From NCBI GenBank assembly GCA_004154925.1, contig QJNS01000081.1, positions 62,001-126,000 of the forward strand: a stretch of DNA of 64,000 bases, given 5' to 3'. The translations under genes were made by a program, and so were the position numbers. Source of the stretch: Monosporascus cannonballus. Its lineage: Eukaryota; Ascomycota; Sordariomycetes; Xylariales. Below the pieces are notes generated by a model. The model did not search any database, had not been told where the DNA came from, and saw only the letters and a list, made by a program, of their open reading frames with translations. Shown piece after piece: positions 48,471 through 61,660 of this stretch (position 1 is the stretch's first letter; the number at the start of each line of letters is the position of its first letter).

Positions 48471-50269
48471 ATATTTAAAGAATTGTGGATTAATAATCGG
48501 CGAAAGATTTACAATAAAATTACCGTAAAACCTTTTAAATATTCTATAAAAATAAAAGTATAAATTGACCTATAAAAATGAATAATAAACTGGATTTTCG
48601 TTATTAATTAAAAATAGATTAGTAATTAAATTAAACGATTAATTATATTTCGAAAAAAGATTTATTTAATTAATAATATGAAGCTAGTAGATACTCCATT
48701 TTAAAACCTTTTTTTCTTTCAATTATTTCTTATTTTTATAAATAATATTACTAAAATCTACAGATTTATAATTAAGAAAGTCCAACAAAATGTAAAATAA
48801 GATAAAAAGATAAGGAAAAGAAACATATAATCGATAACAAACTGAATACTTTAATAACGGAATTCCGAATTTTAAAAAGAAAAAAGGTTAAATTCGCTTA
48901 ATAATAAAAGCTTCGATTTTATTATTATTCGGTACTATTTAATGATATAAAAATACCGTTTTTCCGTTTACTTATTATGAAATAAGAAATATTAAACATG
49001 ATAAATTAATTTTTCTCAAACCTTATAATACCTTTTACGATATAAAAGAATTTTTATTTTAAGTTATATTTTATCGTGATTTGTAACAAAATATTTTAAA
49101 CCAAAATTATTTAATAAAATAATTATAATGAAATTATTGTTAAAAAAAGCTTTCTTCGACTTTTAATTTATTATAAAACATGATTTATAAAATTACGATA
49201 ACCGTTTTTAAGATATAATTAATTTTATTTTTAACAAGTATCTATACTTTACAACAAGAAATAAAAATATTATTTAGTTATTAAAATAGAAAATAATATG
49301 CAATTAAGTAATTTTATATTGCTTGCCAAATTACATTAATATCCAAATATATAACCGAATTTAACCTTTAATAACAATTTTAAAATTGTTAAAAAATAAT
49401 GGTTTTGTCCTTATTATAAAGACGAAAAATGTAAGGTTTAAGATATATAATATGTGAAATCCAAAATCGGATCTTTTGTAATATATATTGATAAATCTAT
49501 TGTTGCCTATTAAAATATTTTTAGTTAACATCTATAATAAAATCAAATTAGTAAATAAAATAAGGATAAGTCTTTTAATAATAGAATTACAAAGGATGAA
49601 AGTAAACCTTATTAAAACGAATATTGTTTCGGAAAAAACTAAAAAGAACAAGAAATATTTAAGATAGAATATTTTAATTATGGTAAAAGAAAAACAAATA
49701 CTTAACGACAAATATCGTTTTTTCGTTAAAAAAACCTTAAAAAGAATTCCTTTAATCTTAGAAAACGGGCAAAACGCCTATCAAATAAACAAATAATAGA
49801 GCTAAGAAATTAGTTTAATTTCTTTTTCGGTATAATTTATCATTATTACAATTGTCGAAATATAAAACGATATTTTAAAATACGAAAACTAGCTTACATA
49901 TTAAAATTCTAAAGCTAAAATCTATAAATATTATTTAAAATAAACGGCCTTGAAGTTAATTATAAAATTAAAATAATATATTATTTCGATATACAGAAAA
50001 AAGAAATATATAATAAATACGGCTAATTTCGGCGAAATACTAATATTTATAAATAATTATATTTCAAATTTTGAAAATTCTTTACATTTATTATATATTA
50101 AAAAATTTGTAACGGATTTTCACAATTTGTTTTCTTTTTTGCATTGCTTTTTCGATAATTATCGCATATATTAAAGCGTTAACAGCTAATGTTCAGTGTA
50201 TATAAAACGAAAAAACCTTTATATAATCTAATAATTTAGAAAAATATTTTAAGTTGGTTAAAATGTCTA

Positions 50270-50470
50270 TGATCTTCGCTCGCTCGATAGGTTTGTGTGA
50301 TTTAACCACCATAAATGAGACGGTTTCGTTAGAAATTTTACCAAGACGAATTACCGGTCTTATATATCCGGAATTTTGCGGTATAGTATTTTGGTTTATA
50401 GTAATTTGAGAACCGTAAAATAATCGAGCCGTAGAATTAGTAAACGTCTGTAAAGTCTTTTTACGTGCTT
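50270..50470. other. GC-richer patch inside element E, unidentified
   Basis: CTTCGCTCGCTCGATAGG, GAGACGGTTTCGTTAG and CCGGAATTTTGCGG stand out from the AT-rich surroundings. No copy elsewhere in the window and no good open frame. It may be a small nested element. Confidence 0.3.
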
Positions 50471-53400
50471 AAATTTTACTATTTAAAGCTTAATTTTACG
50501 ATTTTTTTGAATCGTCAAAATAACGTACACAAAATTTATTATAGTTAAATTTCATCGGTAATTATCAGGCTTTAAAATAAGGTTGTATAGAATTAAGATA
50601 TAATTTAACTTTGTCGTAAAAACTGTAAATTAATAATAGTATTCGAAATCATTAAGTATAAATTTATTGAACCAATTATATCGTATAATAATTTTCTATA
50701 TATTTGATTTTAGTTAAAAACTATAACTAAAAATTAAATATACTTTATATAAAACTTACTAATAAGTATAGATATATGAAGATCTTGTAATAATACAAAT
50801 ACCTTAGCTTTTATGGTCTTTAGTACGAATTAAATTAATATAAAATAGCTGTACTATAAAAATATTTGTCTTATTTTCTAATATTTGTATTTAATACGAA
50901 TATTTGAAGATTGAAGTTATTTTTCGAAAATTTGCATTTTGAGTTTTATAACTCCAGCAATAGAAACCTAAAGTTTAATTTAAAACGTAGTTATATTCGA
51001 ATGGTAATTAAATTACAAAATATAAATATATAAATAAATATTATAGTAAGTATACTAGTAAAAAGGTCATTAAATAAAACGGGCTTTTGATTAATAAATT
51101 ACATTAATTAGAAATGTTAACAGTTTTGAGCAAATAAAGCATCGGAAACCCAATTTATATAAAATCTAAGATAAAGCAAAAAATTAAATACATAACTAAA
51201 TTAAAATTTCTTTAATATAAAAACAAAACGTGTAAAGTTAAAATCGATTTAAAAGTAAAATATAATTGTATTTTATTTTTACTAATAACAAGAAATACTA
51301 AATTTTGTTAAAATATAAATAAAAGTTCTATGAGTTCCTTAAGGCAAAGAAGTGTATTTAAATGCGAAAATAGACAAATTCTTAAAAAAGCTAAAACAAA
51401 GTTCTCGTATAAATTATAAAATATTAGAAATTACGTTAGTTAAATATAAAATATATTTTAGACTACAATATTTTTCTAAGAATACGTTAATTTTATTTTA
51501 TTAATTTACGGATTAACTATAAAATTTACACACGTTTTTATGATAATAAGAAACACTGAAAAGAATTCTTATAAAATCAGATACAAAATTAAAAAAATAC
51601 GGATTTTAAACAAGATTATTATAATGTTTCTGGATTATCGCAAATTCAAAAAGCTATTCAAAAATGAAAAAAATATAAGTTATCACAATATAGATAATAA
51701 GATTATTGAATAGTTTTTAAAGAAAAACACGATCTTAAATTTTAGAAAACTATTATATAAATTTTAAAAACTCGAAAAAGTAATATAAACATATACTCAG
51801 CCTTTTGATTTTTTAATTCATTATTTAATATATATAATACTTAAATTTAAAAATAATAAATAAAAATCGATTAAAATAGAAATACTTTTTATTAATAACT
51901 AATTAATTATAAATAATTCACAAATATTGTTATTCAAAAGAAATCCTTTTTAACTTTTAATAAATATCTTAGAAAACCTGCTAAAATAAAATAATTTACA
52001 GCATTTAATTTTGAAACCCGTTTTTACTGTAGCCGAATAATTAAAAAATAAAATCCCGTTTTTAAAACAATATGCGAATGTTATATAAAACGAACTATGC
52101 TTATCAGATCTATTAATATCTTTATAACTTTTCAGTAATTAATTATAATTATTTTAAAACATTCTTAATTAATTTCGTTTTTATCTCTTTCGACGACATA
52201 CTTTTTTGTTTAGAAATCTAGAAAAAATATAAAAAGAAAATGGTTTAAATTTTTTAAAATTTTAAATAATATAAATATCCGAATTAACTTAGGAAAGAAT
52301 AAAAAACTTATCTACAAGCTAAATCTCTTAAATTTTTGTTTAAATTATAGCCTAATTTCAAATTAAAATTCTAGATCAAAAATTTTATGAACTAATTTAT
52401 TCTTAATAAGACAAACGTTATAAATATCCGGCAAACTTAAAAATTTACAAATTACGTACGAAATTTAATAAATGGATATAAAAATTGACTTAAACCAGTA
52501 ATAAAAGTTATTACTTAAAAAATATTAAAAACTTTAAATTTTTAAGACAATCTAAAAGAGGTTTTTAATAACTTAAAAACGAAATTACCAAAATGCCAAT
52601 AATAAAATTATCTAACGTCAATATAAAAAACTATTAAAATTTAACGTCTTAAATTACGATTTATACCTTGTGTTTAAATAACAGATAAAAAATAAAACAT
52701 AGTTCTGAATAACTTATTATTTCAATACATTGCGAAGGGTAAAGTTTAAATACTCGATTTACGATAAAACGTTATTAACAATTATTAATATTTATTAAAA
52801 AAATAAATACTGTTTTTAACAAAATTAAAAGCATTTTTAATAATTGCTCTAATTTAAAGGATTTTATCCGATTTATTAAAACCTAATAGTTATATAAATA
52901 ATAAAAGGTTTGGATAATATTCTGGTTAAGATTCAGTTGTAAAATATATTATATTAAAAGGAGAAAATATTTAAGCTGATATTTTTAACTATAAAAAGAA
53001 TTACGATTCTAAAGTTACAAGATATATAAGTATATTATAATTTAACGACAATAATATTTCACCTTTATTTAAGATATTAAAAAACCAAACCTTTGAACTC
53101 TTAACATAATTTCGAAATTCTTATAATAAAAAAATACAAAGAAATTTAATAATTAAAGAGATATACTAAAAATAACTATTATAGAAAAGAAAGTTCAAAT
53201 TAATTAAATCTAACAAAAACTATTAGTTACCGAATTTCTTAAAGCTCTATTACATTATTATTAATGAATTTTCAAAACTACTAAATATTAATAAAAATAT
53301 TATAATTCTCTGACACTGCTGAAACAAAATTAAATAAACGTTTAAGAGTTCTATAATTTATAATAAAATAAAGACATTCTGGACTAAATCGCATAATATA

Positions 53401-53924
53401 AGACAATAGATAAGTATTTTAACTAAAATATAAAATATTATAACTTAAATTTTATTATTTGCACACCTTTTCTTAAAACGTTATTATTAAATTTTAATAC
53501 AATGAATTATGGGTAATAGCAGACAAACTTGTTAAATATTAATACTTTTTACTTTTGAACGAAATATAATAATAAAATGATTACTATACGCTCTTATCAG
53601 AAATGATATCGATAATATAGATTACTAAACAGAGTTATTTTTAACACAAATATTTTTTATATTTAAATTTATTATTAGTGTTTTTAAACGGCACGGTATT
53701 AAACTTAAATTTGAACGATTTATTATCTCTAAATAAACCAGTAAACAGAGCCGTTAAATTAATCGTTAAGATAATGTTTTAATAATTTTGATCATCTTTA
53801 GCCAAATAATTAAATAAAGTATTTACTATTAATATAAATAATGTATTATACTTTAATTAACGAAAAGATACACGTATGTTTATATACGGCAATACATAAA
53901 TACGGTATAAAAAATCGGCGACCG

Positions 53925-54010
53925 GCTTTCGAAAGATATTACCATCGTATTAAAGTAGAAATGCTGGCAATAATAATTAAAATAATGCAAATCCGTTTTT
54001 AACTTAAATT
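53925..54010 (+). pseudogene. RNase H segment of element E
   Basis: One plus-strand frame reads FERYYHRIKVEMLAIIIKIM, matching the retroelement RNase H block usually seen as ERNYHxxExEMLAIVxAI. It gives the plus-strand orientation. Stops follow within 30 codons. Confidence 0.65.
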
Positions 54011-55002
54011 GTACTTTGTTCTAATAAAACATAACCTCGCATTATTATTCCAAAAAATAAATATTCAATCTTATTAAAGAAAGTTTATTTATTACGTTAA
54101 AAACGTTTTCTTCAAATAAATATAAAAATTAAAAAACGCCAGAAAATACGAAATCAAAAAATATTAAACGCTAAAGCGATTAAAGGCAAAATACGATATT
54201 TAATCAAATAAAACAATTACTTATACGAAAAAAATACTTAGAAACCCTTTAAGAATTTAATAAATACGAAAATCTAATTAAAACGTTTTAGTTCTAAAAT
54301 CTTAATGGATTATATTTAACGTAATTAAGATTACGAGTAATAATAACTCAGCTTCTAGATCGACTTTAACGGCGTTCCAATCGAAAAAGATAAAGACCTT
54401 TGCTATTACGTTTATTTTTAAAATAAGTCGTGTTTGTTCTATTCTTATATAATATTAAAAGCTTTTTATTTTTTTGTCGTTTTTGAATTGATTTAATACC
54501 GAATTCTTTTTCAATATTTTACGGCTTTTTTTAGAAAGTATTCTCTTAAAATTGCAATAGCTTTAATTAATTACTAAATTATTTCGTTTCTTTTCGACAG
54601 CTTTTTAATACGTTAAAAACTTCTCTTTAAATTCGCGTTATTTTTTAAAGAAATGTTTTTACGTTTCGTTGACTTTTTAAAAAAAAGTTTATTATTAAAA
54701 CGTTATAAAATAAACTTTAATGACGGATATAATATTTAAAGATTAAATTTTCCAAAACGTTTAAACTAAGTATTTTTATCGAAACTCAAATAGTTGGAAT
54801 AAGGAGAAGTTTTAATACCAAATTTCTAAATCGAATTAAAACGAATATTGTCAAAACCGGATTAATTTAAACAAGGTGTTTTTTCGGATAGGACCTATTA
54901 TGATAAAGTTAATTAAAAATTTTTAGAAAACTTTTCTTTAATAAAAAATGTTTTTATTATTTTTATGTTTAGGATAATTCTCGTTAAAAATAAATAATAT
55001 AA

Positions 55003-55430
55003 TCTTACGAAAATAAGAGTTTTTCTATTAAGAAAACCTTTTCAAAATCTTAACGTAAATTTATAACGGCTAAACTTCGGCCAAAGGTCTTAGCATTTCT
55101 GGATAATCTAAGTAATCTGCATAACCTGGACTACATTATATAGATTTTACAAATTTACAATATATTGATTATAAATATATATAATAAGTTAATTCTTTTT
55201 TACCTAGCTACTTACGTACTTTCGCTCCTCAATTATTAATTTAAATCTATAATTAAAGGTATCATTTTTTAATTAAGAGAAAAGTCTGCAAAGTTTTAAA
55301 ACGAACAATTTATTCAATCGTTTTTCGCCTTATTACTATTTGAAAATTAAGATCTTATTTCGGATATTTTTTATATTTTCAGGGAGATTTATAATAGATT
55401 CGTTATATAAGCGTAATTAGTTATTTTATT
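55003..55430 (+). repeat. 3' LTR-like segment of element E
   Basis: Partner of 48075-48470. It includes ATAACGGCTAAACTTCGGCC and keeps more GC in its middle than the 5' copy. Confidence 0.6.
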
Positions 55431-55738
55431 ACTTAAGCTTTTAGAGCATTTCTATTACTACGAATCTATATAACTTAAGTTTAATGATTAGTTAAAATTC
55501 CAGGCTGTTATATTTATTTATATTAGTTTTAAAAGCTTTTTCGACAAGTTTTATCAATTCTACGTAATCTCTAATATTAATTATTAAAAGTTAGAAAATT
55601 CCTTTTGATATTTTCACTTTTATTTAATATATACGTCGAAATATTATCTTTATTATAAATTAAATTAGTTTTTTATATAATATACATCACTTATATTGTT
55701 TTTAATCGATTAATATTTAATTTCTTTTATATTTAAAG

Positions 55739-55872
55739 TGTTACGGCCTTGTCTATCTTGCTAGCTCTAGTGTATATATGCAGCTATAAGCACTAGAATG
55801 AATGCTATAATTTCGATCATCCTACTGATCCTTTGCTCTATTAGCGTAGCGGTATAAGGTGCAGCCGTAATA
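55739..55872 (+). repeat. short solo LTR (134 bp), relic
   Basis: Starts TGTTACGGCC and ends GCAGCCGTAATA. It shares GCTAGCTCT, AAGCACTAGAATGA and ATCCTACTGATCCTTTGCTC with the split copy at 10219-10707. The flanks TAAAG and TAAAA would be a 5-bp duplication with one G-to-A change. Confidence 0.75.
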
Positions 55873-57045
55873 TAAAATTTAAAGTATTTTTGGCTGAATG
55901 AAAAAATTAGTAAAATCTCTATTTTTTAAATTAAATGGTTATATAGTTTTACTTTATTCTTTAAATTTTATTAAATCTGTTAAAAAGTCTATAAAAATTA
56001 ATATTTTTATTTATTGTATTTATTCTTATGTATATATTTTTATAATATCGTATTTTACATTTTTATTTAATCTAGGTTAAAAATATCTCTCTAAGATCTT
56101 TTAACTTTTTAATATTATACTTTAATAAACAATATCTCGATTTTAACTTGTTTTAATCTGTTCTGCTTGCTTAATATAATTTGACATTTAATAAACTTTA
56201 TCATTTATCGTAATAATTTAAGTTTAAAATAAATTAGTTATATTTTCATATCTCAAAATCAGATAAAACTCTGTGCGAAATAAAGATTAAGATCTTTTAA
56301 AAACGATTTTCAAAGTTCACTTTCACAAATTAGAAATAATATCTGTTAAAACATATTAACCTTAATATCGACCTTTTAAAAGAAATTCAAAACCCGTATA
56401 AATAAAATATAATTATTTATAGCTAAATTTCGAGTTTAATTTTCTTATTTAAATAGCTAAAGTGCATTCAAAACCTTTATAAGACATTTTATATTGTTAA
56501 TAGTAAGAAAGTAGTAACGAAGGTTACATTTTTAATTTACTAATTGAGTATTTCACGAATATATTTTTCTCGTAAGTTTAGTTAACGGTCTATATACCAT
56601 TTTTTATATGTTAGCAATTATTTTTGATATTTTAAATCTACGTAATGCCGTATATAGGAAATTAATTTTAAAAAAAGCTATTAAATCTTCACAATATTTA
56701 ATGTATTAATTGAAGGCTTTTTAAATTTATATTATAAACTTCTATTTATATAAATTTTCAAATATAATTATCGCTGACTTAACGTAAATACGAATAGATC
56801 CATTTTCAATTATATATTAAATCGTTTTAATAATTCTTTTTACAAATTGTTGATGTTTATATTAACTTTATTTTTCTCAAAGAAATATACATAGAGGATA
56901 TTTCAAGATTATATAATATATATTATTTAATCACTTTAATATAAATTAATCCATATTTACAAAGCTCTGTATTTTCTTTCGTTAAATTGTTATTACAGTT
57001 TAGTCATGATATACTATTTACAAAGCAAAATAGAAAGTAGGTTAA
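55873..57045. other. AT-rich DNA, nothing recognised
   Basis: No repeat or coding motif; the 60-codon frame at 55898 is Ile/Tyr/Lys-rich low complexity. Confidence 0.4.
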
Positions 57046-58208
57046 TTTAGGAAAGAGGTCTAGACACTACCAGCGCAGCCCACTGCTGCCTAACAGTGTG
57101 ATAACAGTTTTGCCTAATACCATGATATTTTGACCATGCGAGGCCGCTCCACAATTCACCAAGCACTGATTGGCAATATTACGAAGGGGCGTTAATGTTT
57201 TTGGGGTTCTTATCTAAAGGACGTATTAGTTCTGAATGTGGCTAACCACACCACTGCAAATCGCTCCCAAGAAGGAAGAATAAAGCCATGAGCCGAAAAG
57301 TGTCTGTCAAAGCCGTCTATATTTCGTGTAGCAAACCGAGGGGTCGTCAACATTGTGAATATCTTCTGACACCATGGATTCTCGGCTCTTAAGAAAGCAA
57401 TAAGAACTTCACCTGCTTATATACCACCCAAGCACACCCATCCAAAATATAGCATTTACACAGTAAGGGGGCCTCTCGCCGGCCCCTTAAACCTCCCGGT
57501 ACTTAGCCTGACGCTGAGCAACTGTAACCTTAACCATATATTAACGGTAACATGTAATACAGCTATTAGGTAGTAACCTGATAAGCCGGTGAGCAAGGTG
57601 CATGTTATGGCACAGAAACGGAAAGGCGGCGCATATATTAATCACTAGGATAAAGCTCAGTATATTATGATAGGGGAGGGAAGTCCTGTTTCATTTCAAG
57701 GGCTACACATGTGAGGTAGGGCGTACGAGCCACCCATACCCAGCTTACCTGACAACACCTATCAGGACCATAACAGCGCATATATGTGGCTTAATAAGTG
57801 ACTGGTATGTAGCTTTTATGCACATATCTTCAAAAGGGGTTAATTTGTTGTGTCGTTAGTGATTTAGCGCCCCAGCTAAACAGACCTCGCCGATTGTGAG
57901 TTGACTGCCGCTAATCGCTCTGGCAACCTTAACGATGGTCACTTTCCGCCGTCGATAAATTGTGAGACCCTGACATCACACACAGAAGCATATAACTGAA
58001 GAATAACTGTATTAAAGGTTGCTTTGACCTCTAGAAGGTCCTCTATAGAAGGTGAAGGTGGTGAACCCTCCTTAAATACAGATAAAAACAGTGGTAGCCA
58101 AGAGATAAGAATACCGGAATGGCCGAAGCTATTTTTACTAGCCGGTTAGCTAACTAAGCCATGGCGTTGTTAGGTTCAACATACCCCCCCAGCTGTTAGA
58201 AACTAACA
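57046..58208. other. unmutated single-copy island without a recognisable gene
   Basis: About 1.16 kb of GC-normal DNA. No frame reaches 60 codons on either strand. A 34-codon ATG frame (57288-57392, MSRKVSVKAVYISCSKPRGR...) has no recognised motif. A TATATA at 57418-57423 followed by a CA-rich stretch looks like a fungal promoter, and a hairpin lies just after it. The island may be an intergenic or noncoding-RNA region, a gene with short exons, or what is left after a gene was displaced by element C. Confidence 0.5.
57464..57489. other. GC hairpin TAAGGGGGCC / GGCCCCTTA
   Basis: An inverted repeat with about 9 pairs, one bulged G and a seven-base loop, placed ~45 bp after the TATA-like element of the island. 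Confidence 0.45.
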
Positions 58209-58590
58209 TATGACGAGCTATGCGGTTTAACCAACTATTAAACCTTAAGTCGACGGGTTTATGTTGGCAGGAGTATCGTGGGAATCTGAATAATAAATAC
58301 AGTAACGTATTACGTCTTGTAATACCAAAAGTGCCTTAGGTAATGATGTTATATTACAAGCTGGTACTATCTAGATTATGGAAATAATAAGCATATATAT
58401 CCTAATTCCTTTATTACTGCTTATCTTTGTTTAGCAGAGCTTTATTAAGCGGTTACTTAATACTGCTTAATCGTACTTAGTCGTACTTAGTTAAGATCCG
58501 CTAAACATTAATTACGTAACCCTAAATTAGCGTAATTTTATAATTTTAATTAGATCGTTTTCGCAAGCCCAGCTGGCTTAGATTATAACA
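58209..58590 (-). repeat. 3' LTR of element C (about 382 bp)
   Basis: Starts TATGACGAGCTATGCGGTTT and ends GGCTTAGATTATAACA. The first ~130 bp, next to the single-copy island, is close to the fresh solo LTR at 10271. The inner part diverges and holds a small tandem repeat TCGTACTTAG x2 near 58.48 kb. Confidence 0.8.
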
Positions 58591-58607
58591 CGATTTCCTT
58601 TTTTCCC
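58591..58607 (-). other. polypurine tract of element C
   Basis: The minus strand reads GGGAAAAAAGGAAATCG immediately before the LTR terminus TGTTATAATC. Confidence 0.7.
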
Positions 58608-58879
58608 AAATCTTGCCTTTAATATTTTTTCTTTTCTTTTAATAAATCTTTTCCCCTTAAGATGTTAATTTGCGTTATTAAAAACCGTCGTTAAGTTCTT
58701 TCGTTTACTACATAATATTAAAATTTGCTTTTTATTTTTAACGATTTTAGTTTTAAAATTATACCATATTCCTTGTATTTCTTTAAGGGTTGGAAATGTA
58801 AAATAATAGAAAACGTTTCCAAATATAAGGCGTATATCAAACGTAGCTATTTCTGTAATAATAACGGCGTCTCCTTATT

Positions 58880-59261
58880 TTTCTTAAAAAATATTCGTAC
58901 CGAAAATTAACGTTTAAAATATAAGGAAGTATTTACGGAAAAGCGTTTCCTGGAATTACAAAAACGTTATTAATAAAAAATGAACGAAGCTATTACGTGG
59001 TTAATCCGTTTTCGAAAATAAAAGGCGTTTTTTCGTTTGAAAAGAGTTAAAATAGTATAACAAAAATTATAATCGTTAAAGGAGTTAAAGGAGCAAAAGC
59101 GTCGGGAATAAAAGTAATTGAAAGTTGCCGTTACGGCTGCTACGTCAGCATATATCGTGGCCGATTGGCCCGATATCTCGGTTACCGACTGGTCGGCCGT
59201 TAATTGGGACGCGCCCGTCGTTATTGGTAAAAATTTTTCAACAGGCGTTAAGCGTTATTAA
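58880..59261 (+). pseudogene. opposite-strand accessory frame relic of element C
   Basis: The ending is readable: KVAVTAATSAYIVADWPDIS, then VTDWSAVNWDAPVVIGKNFS and TGVKRY, with the stop at 59259-59261. It matches in position and pattern the ending in element A (ADWSFINWGTFDP...GVAGVSGESLSIGVGR). The upstream coiled-coil part is broken by stops. Confidence 0.55.
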
Positions 59262-60839
59262 GGTTTTTAACAGGTTCTCAGGTATTTTCGAAATTTGGAT
59301 ATTTTTTTATTTAATTAGGTATTAGGTAAATTTATTTTGTTTTCGTATATCGAAAATGTTCTTTATTTCGTATACTTATTTATTTTTCATTTTTATATTG
59401 TCTTATACCGTATACATTTTAATTATATTTGCTGTTAATGTAAATAAAGAAATATAAAAAATTGGATAAAATTTAACTTTTAGTAAAAGTTCTAATTAAT
59501 AATTGTTTTCTGAGATTTTCTTAGCGATTTTATATAGACCGATATATTTGAAATCGAGTTTTTTGTTAGGTCATTTTATCTAAATATTTTTTATGACGAA
59601 AAAAATTATTTTCCCTTTTTCGAAAATTAGTTTTTTTAACTTTTTCTGGTTATAATATTTGCTTATTTAATTCCGTACGAATTCCAGTTTTATTTTTATT
59701 TCTTAATATAATTATTATAATTGTTTTAACGTAAAAATTACTTTTATATTAATTAAACCGTTATTGCGTATTTTTTTATAAATTTCTGAAATAAAACTAA
59801 AATTTGTATTCGTAAATATTATCTTAATATTTTCGTAATAGCTAATATTATAAATTAATTATATAATTAATAATTTTTAACTTAATTATTTTATTTGTAA
59901 GTAATATAATATTATAAGTAAATTTCCAAAGTTTAATTTATTTATTTTATTTATTTATCCGTTTAAGGTTTAAATACCTTAAATAACTTATAATTTAAGC
60001 CGATTTATATTATTAAGCTTTATTAAAACTTAAATACAAAAATTAATCCTTTATTTGATATAGTTTCTATAAATAATTCGTATATGCTAAAAATATGTTT
60101 AAAGAAAATGTATGCCAGTTATTCGGCGTTTATATCCTTATAATATGGTAAAAAGTAGGAAAATTTCGTAAATCGGTCGACGATTACGAAAATGTTATTA
60201 TAATGTATTCCCGTAATTGGATTTTCTGATATAAAAAACTTAATAATAAAATTGAATATAATTAAATATTATGGTCGTTTTGCGACTAATAATAGCTGTA
60301 ATTCTCTATATGGTTTATGTCGTCGAGTCTTTGCTCTGGCGCAAATATTATATTGCCGTATGATTTTCTATACCGTTAATTTTATTTTAAGAAAAGAATA
60401 TATGCGTTAAAGTTGTTTTAAGGTTTTATAAATCCCTGGATATCCGTATAATTAATATTCGTATATTTTTCGTACTAAATTCTTTTAATATTTTTCTAAA
60501 ACTTATATTTTATTTATTTTTTAATTTTTCGAAAAACTATCGTTATATTATTAAATTTTCTAATACATATCGTAAGGTATTACTCGAATTATCGCAATTT
60601 GTCATAAGCGTAAATATTTTTTATAATAATATTAAAAATTATATAGCTAATTTTAATTAATTTGTTTTCGAAATCTGGTTACTTACTTAAAATATTTGTT
60701 TTATCGTTTTTTAATTTTTTATGGATAATAACGAAATCGAAGTTCGCCAATTTTTCTATATATTTTAATTATCGTTTTATAAGTTTTTTAGTCGTAGTAA
60801 ATCGGGTAAAATTTTAATAATCCGTATAAACCTTAATCT

Positions 60840-60960
60840 GATATAAACTTCCTTTTAAAAAATACTTAAATTTTCGAAATATTATAATAATAACCATAAA
60901 TTCCTTATTTAGAATGCCGTAATTAAATTCGGCTTTTTTTAATTCGTATCAAAAAAATGT
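60840..60960 (-). pseudogene. RNase H segment of element C
   Basis: The minus strand contains the FGILNKEF-type block, homologous to 13640-13690 in element A, with stops nearby. Confidence 0.55.
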
Positions 60961-61439
60961 CATAAGGTGCAATTTATTTTAATTATCCCGTTATCCGATT
61001 ACTACGATTAACGCGTAATCCGAAATATCGGTTTTTAGCTTAACGGAATAATTTGGATCGTATATAATTAATATTGATTTATTAATAATTGCAATTTTAA
61101 TATCTTGGAATGCTTTTTTCGTATTTAACATCTATTTAAATTCCTTTTTTTTCGTAAAATTTATTAGAGGTATAATTATTTTATTAAAATTTCAAATAAA
61201 TTTCCTGTAATAATTAGCGAATTTAAGGAATGCCTATACCTTTTTAATTATTATTGGCGTTTGTTATTTTGTGATTACAGCGATTTTTTTAAGGTTTATT
61301 TTAATATGTTTTCAGATAATAATATATTCTAGATATTTTATTTCCTATATATGGAACTAATTTTTTTCCGTATTAATAAATAACTTTGCGTCCTATAAAG
61401 CTTAAAGAACCTTATAAATATATTTTGCGTATATTTATT

Positions 61440-61660
61440 TTGTTTCCGAGAAAATAAGAATATCGTCGAGATAGCAAATACCAAAAATATCGAGGTATTT
61501 TCGTAATACGTAATTAATTATTTGCTAAAAGGTTATTAGTACGTTTGTAAATCTTATTAATATAACCAAATATTCAAATAATCCGTATTTCGTTTTAAAA
61601 GTTATTTTCCATTCGTATCCTTTTTTAATTTTAATAAGGTTATATTTATCTTTAAGATTA
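61440..61660 (-). pseudogene. reverse transcriptase segment of element C
   Basis: The minus-strand frame reads KYLDIFGICYLDDILIFSE in reverse order of reading blocks: the catalytic box YLDDILIFSE (box at 61462-61473) and its downstream KYL segment. Both catalytic aspartates are kept, unlike element A (YLDN). Confidence 0.8.

Larger units (their letters stand above)
48075..55430 (+). mobile_element. Ty3/gypsy-like retrotransposon relic E, plus strand
   Basis: Two related LTR-like segments begin near 48075 (TGTTACGAAAATAGAG) and 55003 (TCTTACGAAAATAAGAG). They share TTTCTAACGGCTAA / TTTATAACGGCTAA, then CTAGATAATTTAGACTAAATTATAT versus CTAAGTAATCTGCATAACCTGG, and looser similarity for about 400 bp. 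Between them a plus-strand RNase H block can be read near 53.95 kb. All frames are broken and the right boundary is approximate. A GC-richer patch at 50270-50470 lies inside it and is not explained. Confidence 0.65.

Noticed and set aside
59125..59325. 66-codon frame in element C
   Set aside because: It is the wrong frame over the accessory-protein relic, whose conserved ending is read in another frame.
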